From Lachnospiraceae bacterium (lineage in GTDB: Bacteria > Bacillota > Clostridia > Lachnospirales > Lachnospiraceae), in the NCBI GenBank assembly GCA_031272985.1, contig JAISSU010000029.1, positions 62,001 through 126,000 on the forward strand: 64,000 bases of DNA. Direction: 5' to 3'. Both the position numbers and the translations under genes were made by a program. Numbering within the stretch: position 1 is the first letter of the stretch; the number at the start of each line of letters is the position of its first letter. The notes beneath the pieces are model-generated. The model worked only from the letters and a program-made list of their open reading frames with translations. It had not been told where the DNA came from and made no database searches. Shown here one piece after another: positions 47,101-55,842 of this stretch.

Positions 47101-47133
47101 AAAAAGAAAAAGAAAGCGGAAACAAACGCATAA
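44107..47133 (+). CDS. Secreted/membrane-anchored calcineurin-like metallophosphatase with GLUG-like and fibronectin-like modules
   Basis: A 1008-residue surface protein. A signal peptide (1-32) ends near VKADG. A GLUG-type beta-helical region (about 120-330) has FDGQGHTISNIVI and AGLFGNIG. A purple-acid-phosphatase-type fibronectin III domain lies at about 540-650. The metallophosphatase core (about 650-900) shows VSDLQ, LNLGDLTEGG, AGNHENK, AHAG and NGHIHDYY metal motifs. A C-terminal TM (about 975-998) is followed by Lys-rich KKKKK. The protein probably acts on extracellular phosphoesters. A terminator follows at 47143. Confidence 0.85.
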   Translation: MKNFKKAAALFIAFALVITSSFVFVNLPVKADGNWWEEDTWEKEKLVELGAEIPTYNKSADQYEISTPEQLLYLSGAWSNDDTNSDGAPDAPCDGKYVLTADLDMSNLMKSIGQALTKASGKTTEGYMPPIATETSETPEKGGVRCAFFGDFDGQGHTISNIVIKRFNNKYAGLFGNIGYDYGVGSLKNLALVNIKVECVASAGLLVGGLYGDVDNVVVIGSLDLQEKTAGGLAGKIKKNENGNLGTARNCFVYCDTVVHGQGSENGAAGGITAANSDGGRVYNCIALGSITVEGEGADAVGGISGALKASEALQGSIVALRKIAVEDGINIGLLAGDYSGETGAHLGSDYVWEGTTMTGLVAPAHPAAAAFASIDAASLQSKSFYANGIGWDMTDAWNWVGADEGGYPLPAPFGTSEVVTNAIGNKIAEDLVVTEPVLRPSEPMTTTGYIGEPCEIAATLTLPEGVSAEKVTLFYGSDKDGASFKDSVELKLSGDGLYKGDFPKTDSESNWYYYLSATVGGKEITFPSDVKQCIPLQIVPVTIIRSPKHITVSPGETYDKIGINWITDEEGLDAIVRYREAGTSDWTEVNVEDITPTDLSGAYVFTTYAVTLSGLKPKTAYEYQAVTDSEGELFESSVASFTTLPDTNEFNFIAVSDLQSTNAEGYLPFLNAQNAFIKNTLGGTDFYLNLGDLTEGGSIPEWQYMFDTLSESYANTITAFTAGNHENKQDLLYSLFKGHTNQPGTMDEESIGDTTASFVVGDVCFVILNTDPYSGKEGADTLADKRAFYEAQKEWAKSVFEASGCKWRIIGAHAGLVQDDLEATEFIEKMCDELDVDLYFNGHIHDYYRITARDGAHAATGEGTTYITTSPMGRKFDDFVEGQVPDDFIDFQTGGVKDRRQYFTYVSVSDTGISVKSYQLSEAGDDTLEETFNDFTEIDGIELTESLSVKNGTYVAGTGNKTTTVQSGGTVAVAYWYIGGAVVLIAAVAIIIVVVQKKKKKKAETNA

Positions 47134-47142
47134 TTAAGAAGT

Positions 47143-47171
47143 AAAAAGGGCGGGCATTCCGCCCTTTTTAT
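47143..47171 (+). terminator. Intrinsic terminator after the metallophosphatase gene
   Basis: AAAAAGGGCGG (47143-47153) pairs with CCGCCCTTTTT (47159-47169) around a five-base loop. Confidence 0.85.
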
Positions 47172-47256
47172 TGTGTTTTTCCCAGAAATCATATACAATG
47201 TGCAAGGACAACCGGTCGCAATTTGATTTGCGAAGGAATGCACAGGGAGATTTTTC

Positions 47257-49794
47257 ATGATTAAAACGCCGCAGATGAAGAAAAACCAGAAGCGGTTTAT
47301 TAGAAAGCCACCTGTTAGGATTGGAAAGATTCTTGCACAAGCAGCGATTCTGCTGGGTGTTTTTGTTGTATCTGTTATTTTTTTCGAACTTGTGATTAAT
47401 CAAGGCAGGGACTCTACCGCCGTCGACATCGGTGAGGCGACTTACCCGCAGATTTCCTTTACGAGCCAGGGTGCGGATATTAATCTATTATCGGGATATG
47501 GCAGGCAGCGAGATATCGCCAGTATGCATGATTCAATCACTCCCATTATTGACAGTCAATTGCATGTGACCGTCACTCCCTATGGAAATGAAGTCCGAAG
47601 AATGTCATATAAGGTATATTCGTTAGATGGTACAAAGACATATCTCGAAGGCGATGCCATACTATCATCCAATGAAACTACTCTTGATTTCAGAGACGCT
47701 GACATTATTGCCTCAGAAAAGATGCTGGAGATTTCACTTAGCTTAAGACGAGGAATAACTGTCTATTTTTATACTCGGATTTTGGACGCTACCGAAGGAA
47801 GATTTGCGGAATGTATTAGCTACATCAACGGTTTCCATGAAAATACTCTTAATAAAATTGAGGGTGCTGTAATCAGTCAGGTTCTGGAGCCGAATGAGGA
47901 GGCTGACAATTCCTCTTTCGGTCATGTGAACATTCATTCAAGCTATAAAATGGTAACATGGGGTACGCTGAAACCTATTGTCGACGGAGATGTAAGAGTA
48001 ACAATTAAGGAACTAAACGCGACCTTCATGTCAGCCACTTTGGAATACATGGTAAATTGTGAAGGGGATACTCAAGGAAATGATTCATATCTTGTCAGGG
48101 AATTTTACAGGGTGAGATATGACGAAACCTACAAACGTATGTATCTGCTTAATTATGACAGGGTCTTGGAACAGATTATGGATACTTCTTCGGTAATGCT
48201 GAGCGAAAAAGGTGTTCTTCTGGGTATTTCGGGGAAAGAACCGGAATATAAAGTAAATGCCGACGGGTCGGTGGTTTCGTTTGTTATAGCAGACGAATTA
48301 TGGAATTATAACCGCGACGCTGATGAAATATCATTGGTATTTGGCTTTAGGGATTCGGGAAATCCCGACCAGAGAAATATGATTAGAAAACATGAGATAA
48401 GAATATTATCAATGGATGAAGAAGGAAATACCACTTTCGGTGTTTATGGATACATGAACCGCGGCAGCCACGAAGGTGAAGTGGGAGTGGCGATTTACAC
48501 CTATGATATTAAGAAAAATGTAACCGATGAAAAGGCTTTCATCTCGAGCAATAAATCTTATGAATACATGGCAATGAAATTCGCAAGAACAGTCTACTAC
48601 AGTGATACTCGTCAGTCTTTAAGTGTTCTTTCAGAAGAAGGTCTCTTTGAAATAACGTCCGAAGGCTCGAGGATTACTTTGGCAGAGAATCTTAAAGAAG
48701 GACATTATGCATACTCAAGCGACGGGCGCCTTATTGTATACGAGGCGAAGTTTAATGACGAGGGCGGCGCAACGCTTTTAAAGGTACGGGATTTGAGCAC
48801 CGCCCAGGAATGGGATATTACCTGCAATGCCGGGGAGGAATTGCATCCGCTTGGTTTTGTTAAGAGGGATTTGGTGTACGGGGTAGGTCGCTCAAAAGAC
48901 GCGGGTCTTACCGTTACCGGCGAAGAAGTGCGCCCCATGTATAAAGTCATTGTCGAAGACCAAAATGACAATGCCTTAAAGACTTATGAGGCCAATAACG
49001 TCTACATTCTGGGAGCGCAGATTGATGAAAATCTGGTATCCATTAATCGTGCAAAGCTGACAGACGGCAGATACCAGAGTATTACCGATGAATATATCAC
49101 CAATAATAAAAAGGATGACGAGAGTAATATCTTCCTTGAAAAATATACAAGTGATAAAAAACTTTACCAATATAGAATTACCTTTGCCGACGGAATCTCG
49201 GATAAGGATCCCAAGATACTAAGGCCCAAGCAAGCCTTGCTGAATTCGCCTCTGCAGATAACATTTGACAGTTACGATTCAAAAAACTACTATTATGTAT
49301 ATGCAAACGGGGAATTACTCTCGGTCAAGGAACAAGCAGGCGTGGCAATAAACGAGGCGGATGAGGCCTCGGGTTTAGTCATTACATCGAAACAGGAATA
49401 TGTCTGGATTCGCGGGGTGCGCGCATCCGAATACGCCATCATAGGTCAGGATCAGCTGATTGCTAAAATGGCTTCGAAAATGAAAGCAAAAGAAGCCCCG
49501 CTGGCCATAGCCAATGAATATTCGGACGGAAAAGGAATGGATTTAACGGGGTGCACGCCGGAGGAGCTCTATTACATCCTGAACCAAAACACTCCGGTGA
49601 TTGCCATGACTTCCGAAACCGAAGGGATAATATTAACAGGTTATACCCAGAGCATATTCACATATGTTAGCCCAAAGACAGGCGAATCGGGCTATGTGCC
49701 GATAGAAGAACTGCCCGCGATGACTGCGTCTACGGGCAATGCCTACATCGGGATGCTGCCTACTGATGCCATGCGGGAAGCCGCCGTGCAATAA
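47257..49794 (+). CDS. Large single-TM surface protein of unknown function
   Basis: An 845-residue protein with a basic N-terminus, one TM segment at about residues 28-48 (ILAQAAILLGVFVVSVIFFEL), and a long extracytoplasmic remainder. The sequence is predicted beta-rich, with many Tyr/Asp/Ser turns (about 170-620) including possible WD/Tricorn-like repeats (YSSDGRLIVYE, GFVKRDLVYGVG). The last 130 residues are more ordered, with an IIGQDQLIAKM-type segment. It has no recognisable catalytic motif. It follows the metallophosphatase terminator and stands alone. I do not recognise a family and give no function. Confidence 0.75.
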   Translation: MIKTPQMKKNQKRFIRKPPVRIGKILAQAAILLGVFVVSVIFFELVINQGRDSTAVDIGEATYPQISFTSQGADINLLSGYGRQRDIASMHDSITPIIDSQLHVTVTPYGNEVRRMSYKVYSLDGTKTYLEGDAILSSNETTLDFRDADIIASEKMLEISLSLRRGITVYFYTRILDATEGRFAECISYINGFHENTLNKIEGAVISQVLEPNEEADNSSFGHVNIHSSYKMVTWGTLKPIVDGDVRVTIKELNATFMSATLEYMVNCEGDTQGNDSYLVREFYRVRYDETYKRMYLLNYDRVLEQIMDTSSVMLSEKGVLLGISGKEPEYKVNADGSVVSFVIADELWNYNRDADEISLVFGFRDSGNPDQRNMIRKHEIRILSMDEEGNTTFGVYGYMNRGSHEGEVGVAIYTYDIKKNVTDEKAFISSNKSYEYMAMKFARTVYYSDTRQSLSVLSEEGLFEITSEGSRITLAENLKEGHYAYSSDGRLIVYEAKFNDEGGATLLKVRDLSTAQEWDITCNAGEELHPLGFVKRDLVYGVGRSKDAGLTVTGEEVRPMYKVIVEDQNDNALKTYEANNVYILGAQIDENLVSINRAKLTDGRYQSITDEYITNNKKDDESNIFLEKYTSDKKLYQYRITFADGISDKDPKILRPKQALLNSPLQITFDSYDSKNYYYVYANGELLSVKEQAGVAINEADEASGLVITSKQEYVWIRGVRASEYAIIGQDQLIAKMASKMKAKEAPLAIANEYSDGKGMDLTGCTPEELYYILNQNTPVIAMTSETEGIILTGYTQSIFTYVSPKTGESGYVPIEELPAMTASTGNAYIGMLPTDAMREAAVQ

Positions 49795-49865
49795 ATTTAC
49801 CGTTTCAAAGTACATATGATAATCGGCGAAAAGGTGTTTCAATATCGGGAAGCTTACACAATGTT

Positions 49866-50369
49866 TTACGAGTACACGAAAATGTTCTTGCGTTTGCGAA
49901 GCAGGTAATAAAGCCCGACGCCTAAGACTCCGCAGGAGAGGAATTCTCCCATTCCTATTGTAGCCATAAGGAATATTAGCGGAAGGTCGACGCCATAGGC
50001 ATAGCGTAATATTAGCGGTACCGCAATCACATTTGCCACTATCGGGGGCAATGCCGCAAGAAAAGGCATACTCGCTGATTCCTTGGCGAATTTACCTATA
50101 TAGTATGTTCCGAGTGCCCCGATAAGTGTCGCGATACTGCCAAAGACGATATCGGTAAGAATGGCTCCGCCAAAGATATTGCCGAGCAGGCATCCTATAA
50201 AAAGTCCCGGCACTGCGGCGGATGTAAATACAGGCAGTATAGTTAAGGCTTCAGCTATTCTTACCTGAATCTGTCCGAATGATATGGGGGCGAATACGAG
50301 TGTCAGCACTACATAGACAGCGGCAATTAAAGCCGCTCGGGTGAGAAAGAATACTTTTTTGTTTTGCAT
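49866..50369 (-). CDS. queT: QueT-type queuosine-precursor transporter (ECF S component)
   Basis: A 167-residue integral membrane protein with about five TM segments. Characteristic residues are RAALIAAVYVVLTLVF at the N-terminus, then QIQVRIAEALTILPVF and GLFIGCLLGN. These match the QueT family, which imports preQ1/queuine-type precursors using the shared ECF module. A preQ1-I riboswitch covers its ribosome site (50377-50422), which independently supports the assignment. It is divergent from asnS. Confidence 0.92.
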   Translation of the reverse strand: MQNKKVFFLTRAALIAAVYVVLTLVFAPISFGQIQVRIAEALTILPVFTSAAVPGLFIGCLLGNIFGGAILTDIVFGSIATLIGALGTYYIGKFAKESASMPFLAALPPIVANVIAVPLILRYAYGVDLPLIFLMATIGMGEFLSCGVLGVGLYYLLRKRKNIFVYS

Positions 50370-50376
50370 TTTAGAA

Positions 50377-50422
50377 GGCTCCTTTAGTTTTGTTTTAAGT
50401 CAGGAAGGTCTCGAACTGACTT
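50377..50422 (-). promoter_or_regulatory. preQ1-I riboswitch controlling queT
   Basis: On the minus strand, a P1 stem GTCAG/CTGAC encloses the loop beginning TTCGAGA, and is followed by an A-rich tail ending in CAAAACTAAAGGAG. This matches the small preQ1-I aptamer (stem, UUC-type loop, A-rich tail with ...AACUAA). The tail contains the queT ribosome site AGGAG, so ligand binding should block translation. The aptamer ends 8 bases before the ATG. Confidence 0.85.
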
Positions 50423-50430
50423 TTATCCGA

Positions 50431-50478
50431 TGTATCGCGGTGAGCAAAGCACTAAGCTACTTTATCCACCGGGATACA
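50431..50478 (-). other. Second long stem-loop directly upstream of the preQ1 riboswitch
   Basis: The minus strand folds into nested stems: TGTATC/GATACA, then GGTG/CACC, then AAAG/CTTT around a central loop. It lies just 5' of the aptamer in the same leader and may be an additional regulatory domain or part of the divergent promoter region. Confidence 0.45.
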
Positions 50479-50529
50479 TTGTATCACGTATTATGAGATT
50501 TCAGAAGAATTAATTTTTAGGAGGCAGAA

Positions 50530-51924
50530 ATGATTCGGCTAATTACGGTAAAAGAATTGAATCAAAAGGCTAATGAATTAAGCGGAAAGGAAGTACAAAT
50601 CGGCGGTTGGATAAGAAGTGTGCGCGATTCAAAGACATTCGGGTTTTTGACTGTGCACGATGGCTCATGTTTTTCTCCCGTACAGGTGGTAATAAGCGAC
50701 ACAATGGACAATTTTAAAGAAATTGCCGCGCTAAATGTGGGAACATCAGTTATTGTTTCGGGTACGCTGACACTTACTCCGCAGGCGAAGCAGCCCTTTG
50801 AAATACAGGCAAAAACGGTTGTAATAGAAGGGACGTCCACTCCGGATTTTCCTCTTCAGAAAAAACGCCACTCGTTGGAATTCTTAAGAACAATCCCGCA
50901 CTTAAGAGCCAGAACAAATACTTTTCAGGCCGTTTTTCGCGTTCGTTCTTTAGTGGCATTTGCGATTCATCAGTTCTTTCAGGAGAGGGGTTTTGTCTAC
51001 GTTCACACGCCGATAATCACAGGAAATGACTGCGAGGGAGCCGGAGAGATGTTTCGCGTTACGACTCTTGATCTGGAGGATGTCCCAAAGGATGAGAATG
51101 GGAAACCTGATTTTTCGCTTGATTTCTTCGGAAAAGAAACTAATCTGACTGTCAGCGGGCAGCTCTACGGAGAAACATATGCGATGGCTTTTAAGAATAT
51201 TTATACTTTCGGACCCACTTTCAGAGCCGAGAATTCCAATACGCCCAGACACGGGGCGGAATTTTGGATGATTGAGCCGGAAATGGCCTTTGCGGATTTA
51301 GAGGATAATATGCAAATAGCCGAGGATTTGCTTAAATATGTGATTCGTTACATTCTGGAGAATGCTCCCGAAGAAGTTGAATTTTTCAATGCTCACATTG
51401 ATACCGGACTAAAGGAAAGACTGATTAGCGTAGCAGGCTCGGACTTTGCGAGAATCTCTTATACGCAAGCAATTGAAATTCTCGAAAAAGTAAAAGAAAG
51501 ATTTGTATATCCAGTATCATGGGGAGCTGATTTACAGACCGAACATGAGCGTTATTTGACCGAAGAAGTATATGAAAGGCCTGTTTTTGTAACGGATTAT
51601 CCAAAGGAAATTAAGGCTTTCTATATGAAGCAAAACGACGATGGAAAAACCGTTGCCGCGATGGATTTACTTGTGCCGGCAGTCGGAGAGATTGTTGGCG
51701 GAAGCCAGAGAGAAGATGACGAGAAAAAGCTTCTTAACCGAATGAATGAAATGGGGCTTAACCCTTCTGATTATGATTTTTACTTGGATTTGCGCAAGTA
51801 CGGTTCCACCCGCCACGCCGGATTTGGACTGGGATTTGAACGAGTGGTTATGTACGTGACCGGAATAGGCAATATTCGTGATGTGCTGCCTTATCCGCGC
51901 ACCACAGGTAATTGTGAACTTTGA
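50530..51924 (+). CDS. asnS: Asparaginyl-tRNA synthetase
   Basis: Class IIb aminoacyl-tRNA synthetase charging tRNA-Asn, 464 residues. The N-terminal OB-fold anticodon domain (about 1-115) starts with [14 protein letters not shown]. The catalytic domain carries motif 2 ([11 protein letters not shown]) and motif 3 ([11 protein letters not shown]), with EMAFADL. The asparagine branch is indicated by EPEMAF and the domain order. An AGGAGG site precedes the ATG. No T-box leader was recognised. Confidence 0.96.
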   Translation: MIRLITVKELNQKANELSGKEVQIGGWIRSVRDSKTFGFLTVHDGSCFSPVQVVISDTMDNFKEIAALNVGTSVIVSGTLTLTPQAKQPFEIQAKTVVIEGTSTPDFPLQKKRHSLEFLRTIPHLRARTNTFQAVFRVRSLVAFAIHQFFQERGFVYVHTPIITGNDCEGAGEMFRVTTLDLEDVPKDENGKPDFSLDFFGKETNLTVSGQLYGETYAMAFKNIYTFGPTFRAENSNTPRHGAEFWMIEPEMAFADLEDNMQIAEDLLKYVIRYILENAPEEVEFFNAHIDTGLKERLISVAGSDFARISYTQAIEILEKVKERFVYPVSWGADLQTEHERYLTEEVYERPVFVTDYPKEIKAFYMKQNDDGKTVAAMDLLVPAVGEIVGGSQREDDEKKLLNRMNEMGLNPSDYDFYLDLRKYGSTRHAGFGLGFERVVMYVTGIGNIRDVLPYPRTTGNCEL

Positions 51925-52033
51925 CGAAGAATAATAATATTTACCCTTTTATTGTTCAAACCCTTGGTATATAATAGACAAAGTTATAACAATAGTTTTG
52001 ACATAAGAAGCAGGAGCAGAAAGGAGTTATAAA

Positions 52034-52963
52034 ATGGCATTTGTAACAACAAAAGAAATGTTTAAGAAAGCATATGAGGGCGGGTATGCGGTAGGTGCAT
52101 TTAATGTAAACAATATGGAGATTATCCAGGGCATTACAGAAGCCTGTCAGGATCAAAAAGCGCCGTTAATTTTACAGGTATCAGCCGGAGCGAGAAAATA
52201 TGCGAAACAGTCTTATCTGGTGCACCTCGTTGAGGCAGCTATGGAGGAAACAGGGATTGACATCTGCCTTCATCTGGATCACGGCGATTCATTCGAACTT
52301 TGCAAATCTTGTATTGACGGCGGTTTCACGTCTGTCATGATTGACGCCAGTTCAAAACCATACGAAGAGAACATTGAGCTTACGAAAAAGGTAGTTGAAT
52401 ATGCTCACGATAAAGGTGTTGTGGTAGAGGCCGAGCTCGGACGTTTGGCCGGAATCGAGGATGCTGTCGTAGTGGCGGCGGGAGATGCTGCTTTTACGGA
52501 TCCCGATCAGGTACAGGATTTCGTTGGCAGGACAGGTGTTGACTCACTTGCTATCGCAATCGGCACGAGCCACGGAGCATATAAATTCAAAGGAGAGGCT
52601 AAGCTTCGTCTTGACATCCTTCAGAAAGTACAGGATAAACTCCCCGGTTTTCCGATTGTATTGCACGGAGCATCCAGCGTTATGCCTGAATATGTCGCCA
52701 TGTGTAATCAATACGGCGGGAATTTAGGCGGAGCCCAAGGCTGCCCTGAGGATATGCTTCGCGAAGCCGCAAGACTCGCGGTATGTAAGATTAATATTGA
52801 TACAGACCTTCGTCTGGCGATGACAGCGAGCATCCGTAAGTATTTCGTAGAGCATCCGGAGCACTTTGATCCGAGACAGTATTTAGGACCTGCCAGAGAT
52901 GCCATTAAAGAAGTGGTTACGCACAAGCTCATACATGTTTTGGGATGCGCGGGCCAAGCTTAA
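52034..52963 (+). CDS. fba: Fructose-bisphosphate aldolase, class II
   Basis: Zn2+-dependent cleavage of fructose-1,6-bisphosphate to DHAP and glyceraldehyde-3-P. 309 residues. Metal and active-site motifs are GAFNVNNME, HLDHGDS, EAELGRLAG, GTSHGAYKF, VLHGASS and NIDTDLR. AAAGGAG precedes the ATG. A terminator follows at 52982. It stands as a single-gene unit between asnS and nrdD. Confidence 0.97.
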   Translation: MAFVTTKEMFKKAYEGGYAVGAFNVNNMEIIQGITEACQDQKAPLILQVSAGARKYAKQSYLVHLVEAAMEETGIDICLHLDHGDSFELCKSCIDGGFTSVMIDASSKPYEENIELTKKVVEYAHDKGVVVEAELGRLAGIEDAVVVAAGDAAFTDPDQVQDFVGRTGVDSLAIAIGTSHGAYKFKGEAKLRLDILQKVQDKLPGFPIVLHGASSVMPEYVAMCNQYGGNLGGAQGCPEDMLREAARLAVCKINIDTDLRLAMTASIRKYFVEHPEHFDPRQYLGPARDAIKEVVTHKLIHVLGCAGQA

Positions 52964-52981
52964 ATTAAAGCTGATATTACC

Positions 52982-53012
52982 AAGGCTCCGGCTCAAATGC
53001 GGGAGCCTTTTA
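52982..53012 (+). terminator. Intrinsic terminator of fba
   Basis: AAGGCTCC (52982-52989) pairs with GGAGCCTT (53002-53009), followed by TTTA. Confidence 0.8.
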
Positions 53013-53111
53013 CTTCTAAATAAGTACTTGAAATTATTATAAATTCTTTATTTTTTAGTTATATTTGATAATTAATAAACGATGAAAAAAATTATAAAAT
53101 TGAAATAATTA

Positions 53112-53152
53112 CTATATGTTGTGTTTGTTCGAAAAAAAGTACCAATATCTTG
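53112..53152 (+). promoter_or_regulatory. Tandem NrdR boxes upstream of nrdD
   Basis: Two matches to the NrdR core C-W-ATAT-N-T-W-G: CTATATGTTG (53112-53121) and CAATATCTTG (53143-53152), 31 bp apart or three helical turns, the usual spacing for NrdR. They precede the nrdD promoter. Confidence 0.8.
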
Positions 53153-53162
53153 TAATTTTCTC

Positions 53163-53191
53163 TTGTCGAAATCCAAGTACCATGCTATAAT
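53163..53191 (+). promoter_or_regulatory. nrdD promoter
   Basis: TTGTCG (53163-53168), a 17-bp spacer and TATAAT (53186-53191). It is followed by a leader of about 110 bases with some potential to fold; I could not match it to a known riboswitch. Confidence 0.7.
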
Positions 53192-53307
53192 TTATTCATT
53201 GCGAGACTACCCGGATGTCGTGGCTTGGTGGATCGTAATATCAAAAAGCCGAATCTTCCGCAGGGGGGTGGAAGTAAGGGATGAGCATTTATAAAGGAGA
53301 TGGAAGA

Positions 53308-55704
53308 ATGTACCGGGTATTAAAAAGAGACGGACAGGTCGCTGATTTTAATATTGCTAAAATCAGTGAAGCGGTAAGAAAGGCATTTGAAGCGCAGCAT
53401 AGGGAATACAATCAAGATATAATCGATTTGCTCGCACTAAAGGTCACGGCTGATTACGAGCCGAAAATCAAGGACGGACTGATACAGGTAGAGGACATTC
53501 AGGACAGCGCCGAAGCTGTATTAATCAAGGCGGGTTACGCCGATGTCGCAAAGGGCTATATCCTCTACAGAAAGCAAAGAGAAAAGATACGTAATCTTAA
53601 GTCCACCATGCTGGACTACAGGGAAATCGTAAACAGCTACGTTAAAGTTACAGACTGGCGTGTAAAGGAGAATTCCACCGTCACTTATTCCGTAGGCGGG
53701 CTGATCTTGAGTAATTCGGGTGCTATCACAGCTAATTACTGGTTATCTGAAATTTATGACGAGGAAGTAGGAAAGGCACATAGGAACGCGGAAATTCACA
53801 TCCACGATCTTTCCATGCTGACTGGTTATTGCGCCGGATGGTCGCTTCGTCAGCTAATCAGGGAAGGCTTGGGCGGAATTCCAGGTAAGATATCATCTTC
53901 GCCCGCGAAGCATCTGAGTGTCTTATGTAATCAGATGGTTAATTTCCTTGGCATCATGCAAAATGAATGGGCGGGAGCGCAGGCGTTTTCCTCATTTGAC
54001 ACATACCTTGCACCTTTTGTGAAGGTAGATAATCTCGATTACGACGAGGTGAAAAAGTGCATTGAGTCATTTATCTACGGAGTAAATACGCCCTCGAGAT
54101 GGGGCACTCAGGCACCGTTTTCCAATATTACCTTGGATTGGACCGTACCTCCGGATTTAGCGAATGTACAGGCGATTGTGGGCGGAAAGGATACGGATTT
54201 TACCTACGGAGATTGCAAAAAAGAGATGGACATGGTCAATAAAGCCTTCATTGAAATCATGATTGAAGGCGACGCACACGGACGCGGATTCCAGTATCCG
54301 ATTCCGACCTATTCCATTACGAGCGATTTTGACTGGAGTGATACTGAAAATAACAGATTACTTTTTGAGATGACGGCTAAATACGGGACGCCTTATTTCT
54401 CGAATTATATAAACAGTGACATGGATCCGGGAGACGTACGCAGCATGTGCTGCCGGTTAAGGCTTGATTTGCGCGAATTGCGCAAGAAATCAGGCGGCTT
54501 CTTTGGAAGCGGCGAAAGCACAGGCAGTGTAGGTGTGGTTACGATTAATATGCCTCGCATTGCATATCAGGCGACGGATGAGGATAATTTCTTCGAAAGA
54601 CTTGATGAATTAATGGATATTGCAGCCCGTTCACTTCACACGAAGCGCACTGTTATCACAAAGCTTTTGGATGAAGGACTTTATCCCTATACGAAACGTT
54701 ATCTCGGAACGTTTGAGAATCATTTTTCGACGATTGGTCTTGTGGGAATGAATGAAGCGGGACTGAATGCCAATTGGCTTAATAAAGACATGACCCATCC
54801 GGAGACCATTGCTTTTTCGCAGAAGGTTTTAAATCATATGCGCGAGCGCTTAAGTAATTATCAGGAGGAGTACGGAGATCTCTATAATTTAGAGGCTACC
54901 CCTGCTGAGTCTACGGCTTACCGGTTCGCTAAACATGATGTGGAGCAGTTCCCTGAGATTATCACCGCTTCAATGGATGGCACTCCTTACTACACGAACA
55001 GCTCAAATCTGCCTGTAGGTTACACGGAGGATATATTCACCGCCCTTGATGCGCAGGATGAATTACAGACGCTCTATACCTCGGGTACGGTTTTCCATGC
55101 GTTCCTCGGAGAAAAGCTTCCGGATTGGGAGTCGGCGGCGGCACTGGTACGTACGATTGCGAAAAACTATAAGCTACCCTACTATACGATGTCACCGACG
55201 TATTCGATTTGTAAGAATCACGGATACTTAACCGGCGAGCAATACAGCTGCCCGAAATGCGGTGAGCATACAGAGGTTTACAGCAGAATTACCGGATATT
55301 ACAGACCTGTGCAGAATTGGAATGACGGGAAAGCCCAAGAATTTAAAGACAGAAAAGTCTACGATGTTACGAGCAATTCCTTTCGCGCTTGTGTCGGCGA
55401 ATCGCCCAATAAACGCATTGACGAGATTTTGCGTGACGGAGTAGCAGATACTAAGGAAACAGACTTAAATACCGGTGCGAAAATCCTCCTATTTACTTCA
55501 AAGACCTGCCCCAATTGCGTTTTGGCAAAGAATACGCTGAATGATGCGGCAGTGGATTATGAGATAATAGATGCCGAAGAGCATAAGGATTTAGCCAAAG
55601 AATACAGGATTCTACAGGCACCGACGCTGGTAGTCATCGGAAATAATAAAGTCGAGAAGTACGCGAATGCTTCCAATATAAAGAAATTCGCAGAAAGCAG
55701 ATAG
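53308..55704 (+). CDS. nrdD: Anaerobic ribonucleoside-triphosphate reductase with C-terminal thioredoxin-like domain
   Basis: Class III reductase making dNTPs without oxygen. 798 residues from ATG 53308, which has AAAGGAG upstream and begins the ATP-cone (YRVLKRDGQ). ATG 53281 is an alternative. The ten-stranded barrel follows. The glycyl radical is Gly663 in RITGYYRP. A zinc site has Cys pairs in ICKNHG and CPKCG. Residues about 720-798 form a glutaredoxin/thioredoxin-like domain with Cys734-x2-Cys737 (CPNC) and an LQAPTLVV cis-proline region, suggesting a built-in reductant. Two NrdR boxes and a promoter lie upstream; a terminator follows at 55721. Confidence 0.96.
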   Translation: MYRVLKRDGQVADFNIAKISEAVRKAFEAQHREYNQDIIDLLALKVTADYEPKIKDGLIQVEDIQDSAEAVLIKAGYADVAKGYILYRKQREKIRNLKSTMLDYREIVNSYVKVTDWRVKENSTVTYSVGGLILSNSGAITANYWLSEIYDEEVGKAHRNAEIHIHDLSMLTGYCAGWSLRQLIREGLGGIPGKISSSPAKHLSVLCNQMVNFLGIMQNEWAGAQAFSSFDTYLAPFVKVDNLDYDEVKKCIESFIYGVNTPSRWGTQAPFSNITLDWTVPPDLANVQAIVGGKDTDFTYGDCKKEMDMVNKAFIEIMIEGDAHGRGFQYPIPTYSITSDFDWSDTENNRLLFEMTAKYGTPYFSNYINSDMDPGDVRSMCCRLRLDLRELRKKSGGFFGSGESTGSVGVVTINMPRIAYQATDEDNFFERLDELMDIAARSLHTKRTVITKLLDEGLYPYTKRYLGTFENHFSTIGLVGMNEAGLNANWLNKDMTHPETIAFSQKVLNHMRERLSNYQEEYGDLYNLEATPAESTAYRFAKHDVEQFPEIITASMDGTPYYTNSSNLPVGYTEDIFTALDAQDELQTLYTSGTVFHAFLGEKLPDWESAAALVRTIAKNYKLPYYTMSPTYSICKNHGYLTGEQYSCPKCGEHTEVYSRITGYYRPVQNWNDGKAQEFKDRKVYDVTSNSFRACVGESPNKRIDEILRDGVADTKETDLNTGAKILLFTSKTCPNCVLAKNTLNDAAVDYEIIDAEEHKDLAKEYRILQAPTLVVIGNNKVEKYANASNIKKFAESR

Positions 55705-55720
55705 TCTAAAAGGAAATTAA

Positions 55721-55749
55721 GAGCGCTCGCACGTTGCGGGCGTTCTTTT
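55721..55749 (+). terminator. Intrinsic terminator of nrdD
   Basis: GAGCGCTCGC (55721-55730) and GCGGGCGTTC (55736-55745) pair over ten positions with G-U, followed by TTTT. Confidence 0.8.
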
Positions 55750-55842
55750 GTATAAAAAACTTTGTTTACGATAATTGAATATTAGTGTAAAATAATCGAG
55801 ATTAATTATTGAAGATGAAATCGCATTCAGAAAGGTAATGGT

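Noticed and set aside
50401..50480. tRNA-like sequence on the minus strand upstream of queT
   Set aside because: It contains a GTTCGAGACC-like segment, but T-arm and acceptor do not pair. The sequence is explained by the preQ1-I aptamer and an adjacent hairpin.
53199..53300. Known riboswitch in the nrdD leader
   Set aside because: The leader is GC-rich and can fold locally, but I could not match conserved parts of cobalamin, SAM or other classes.
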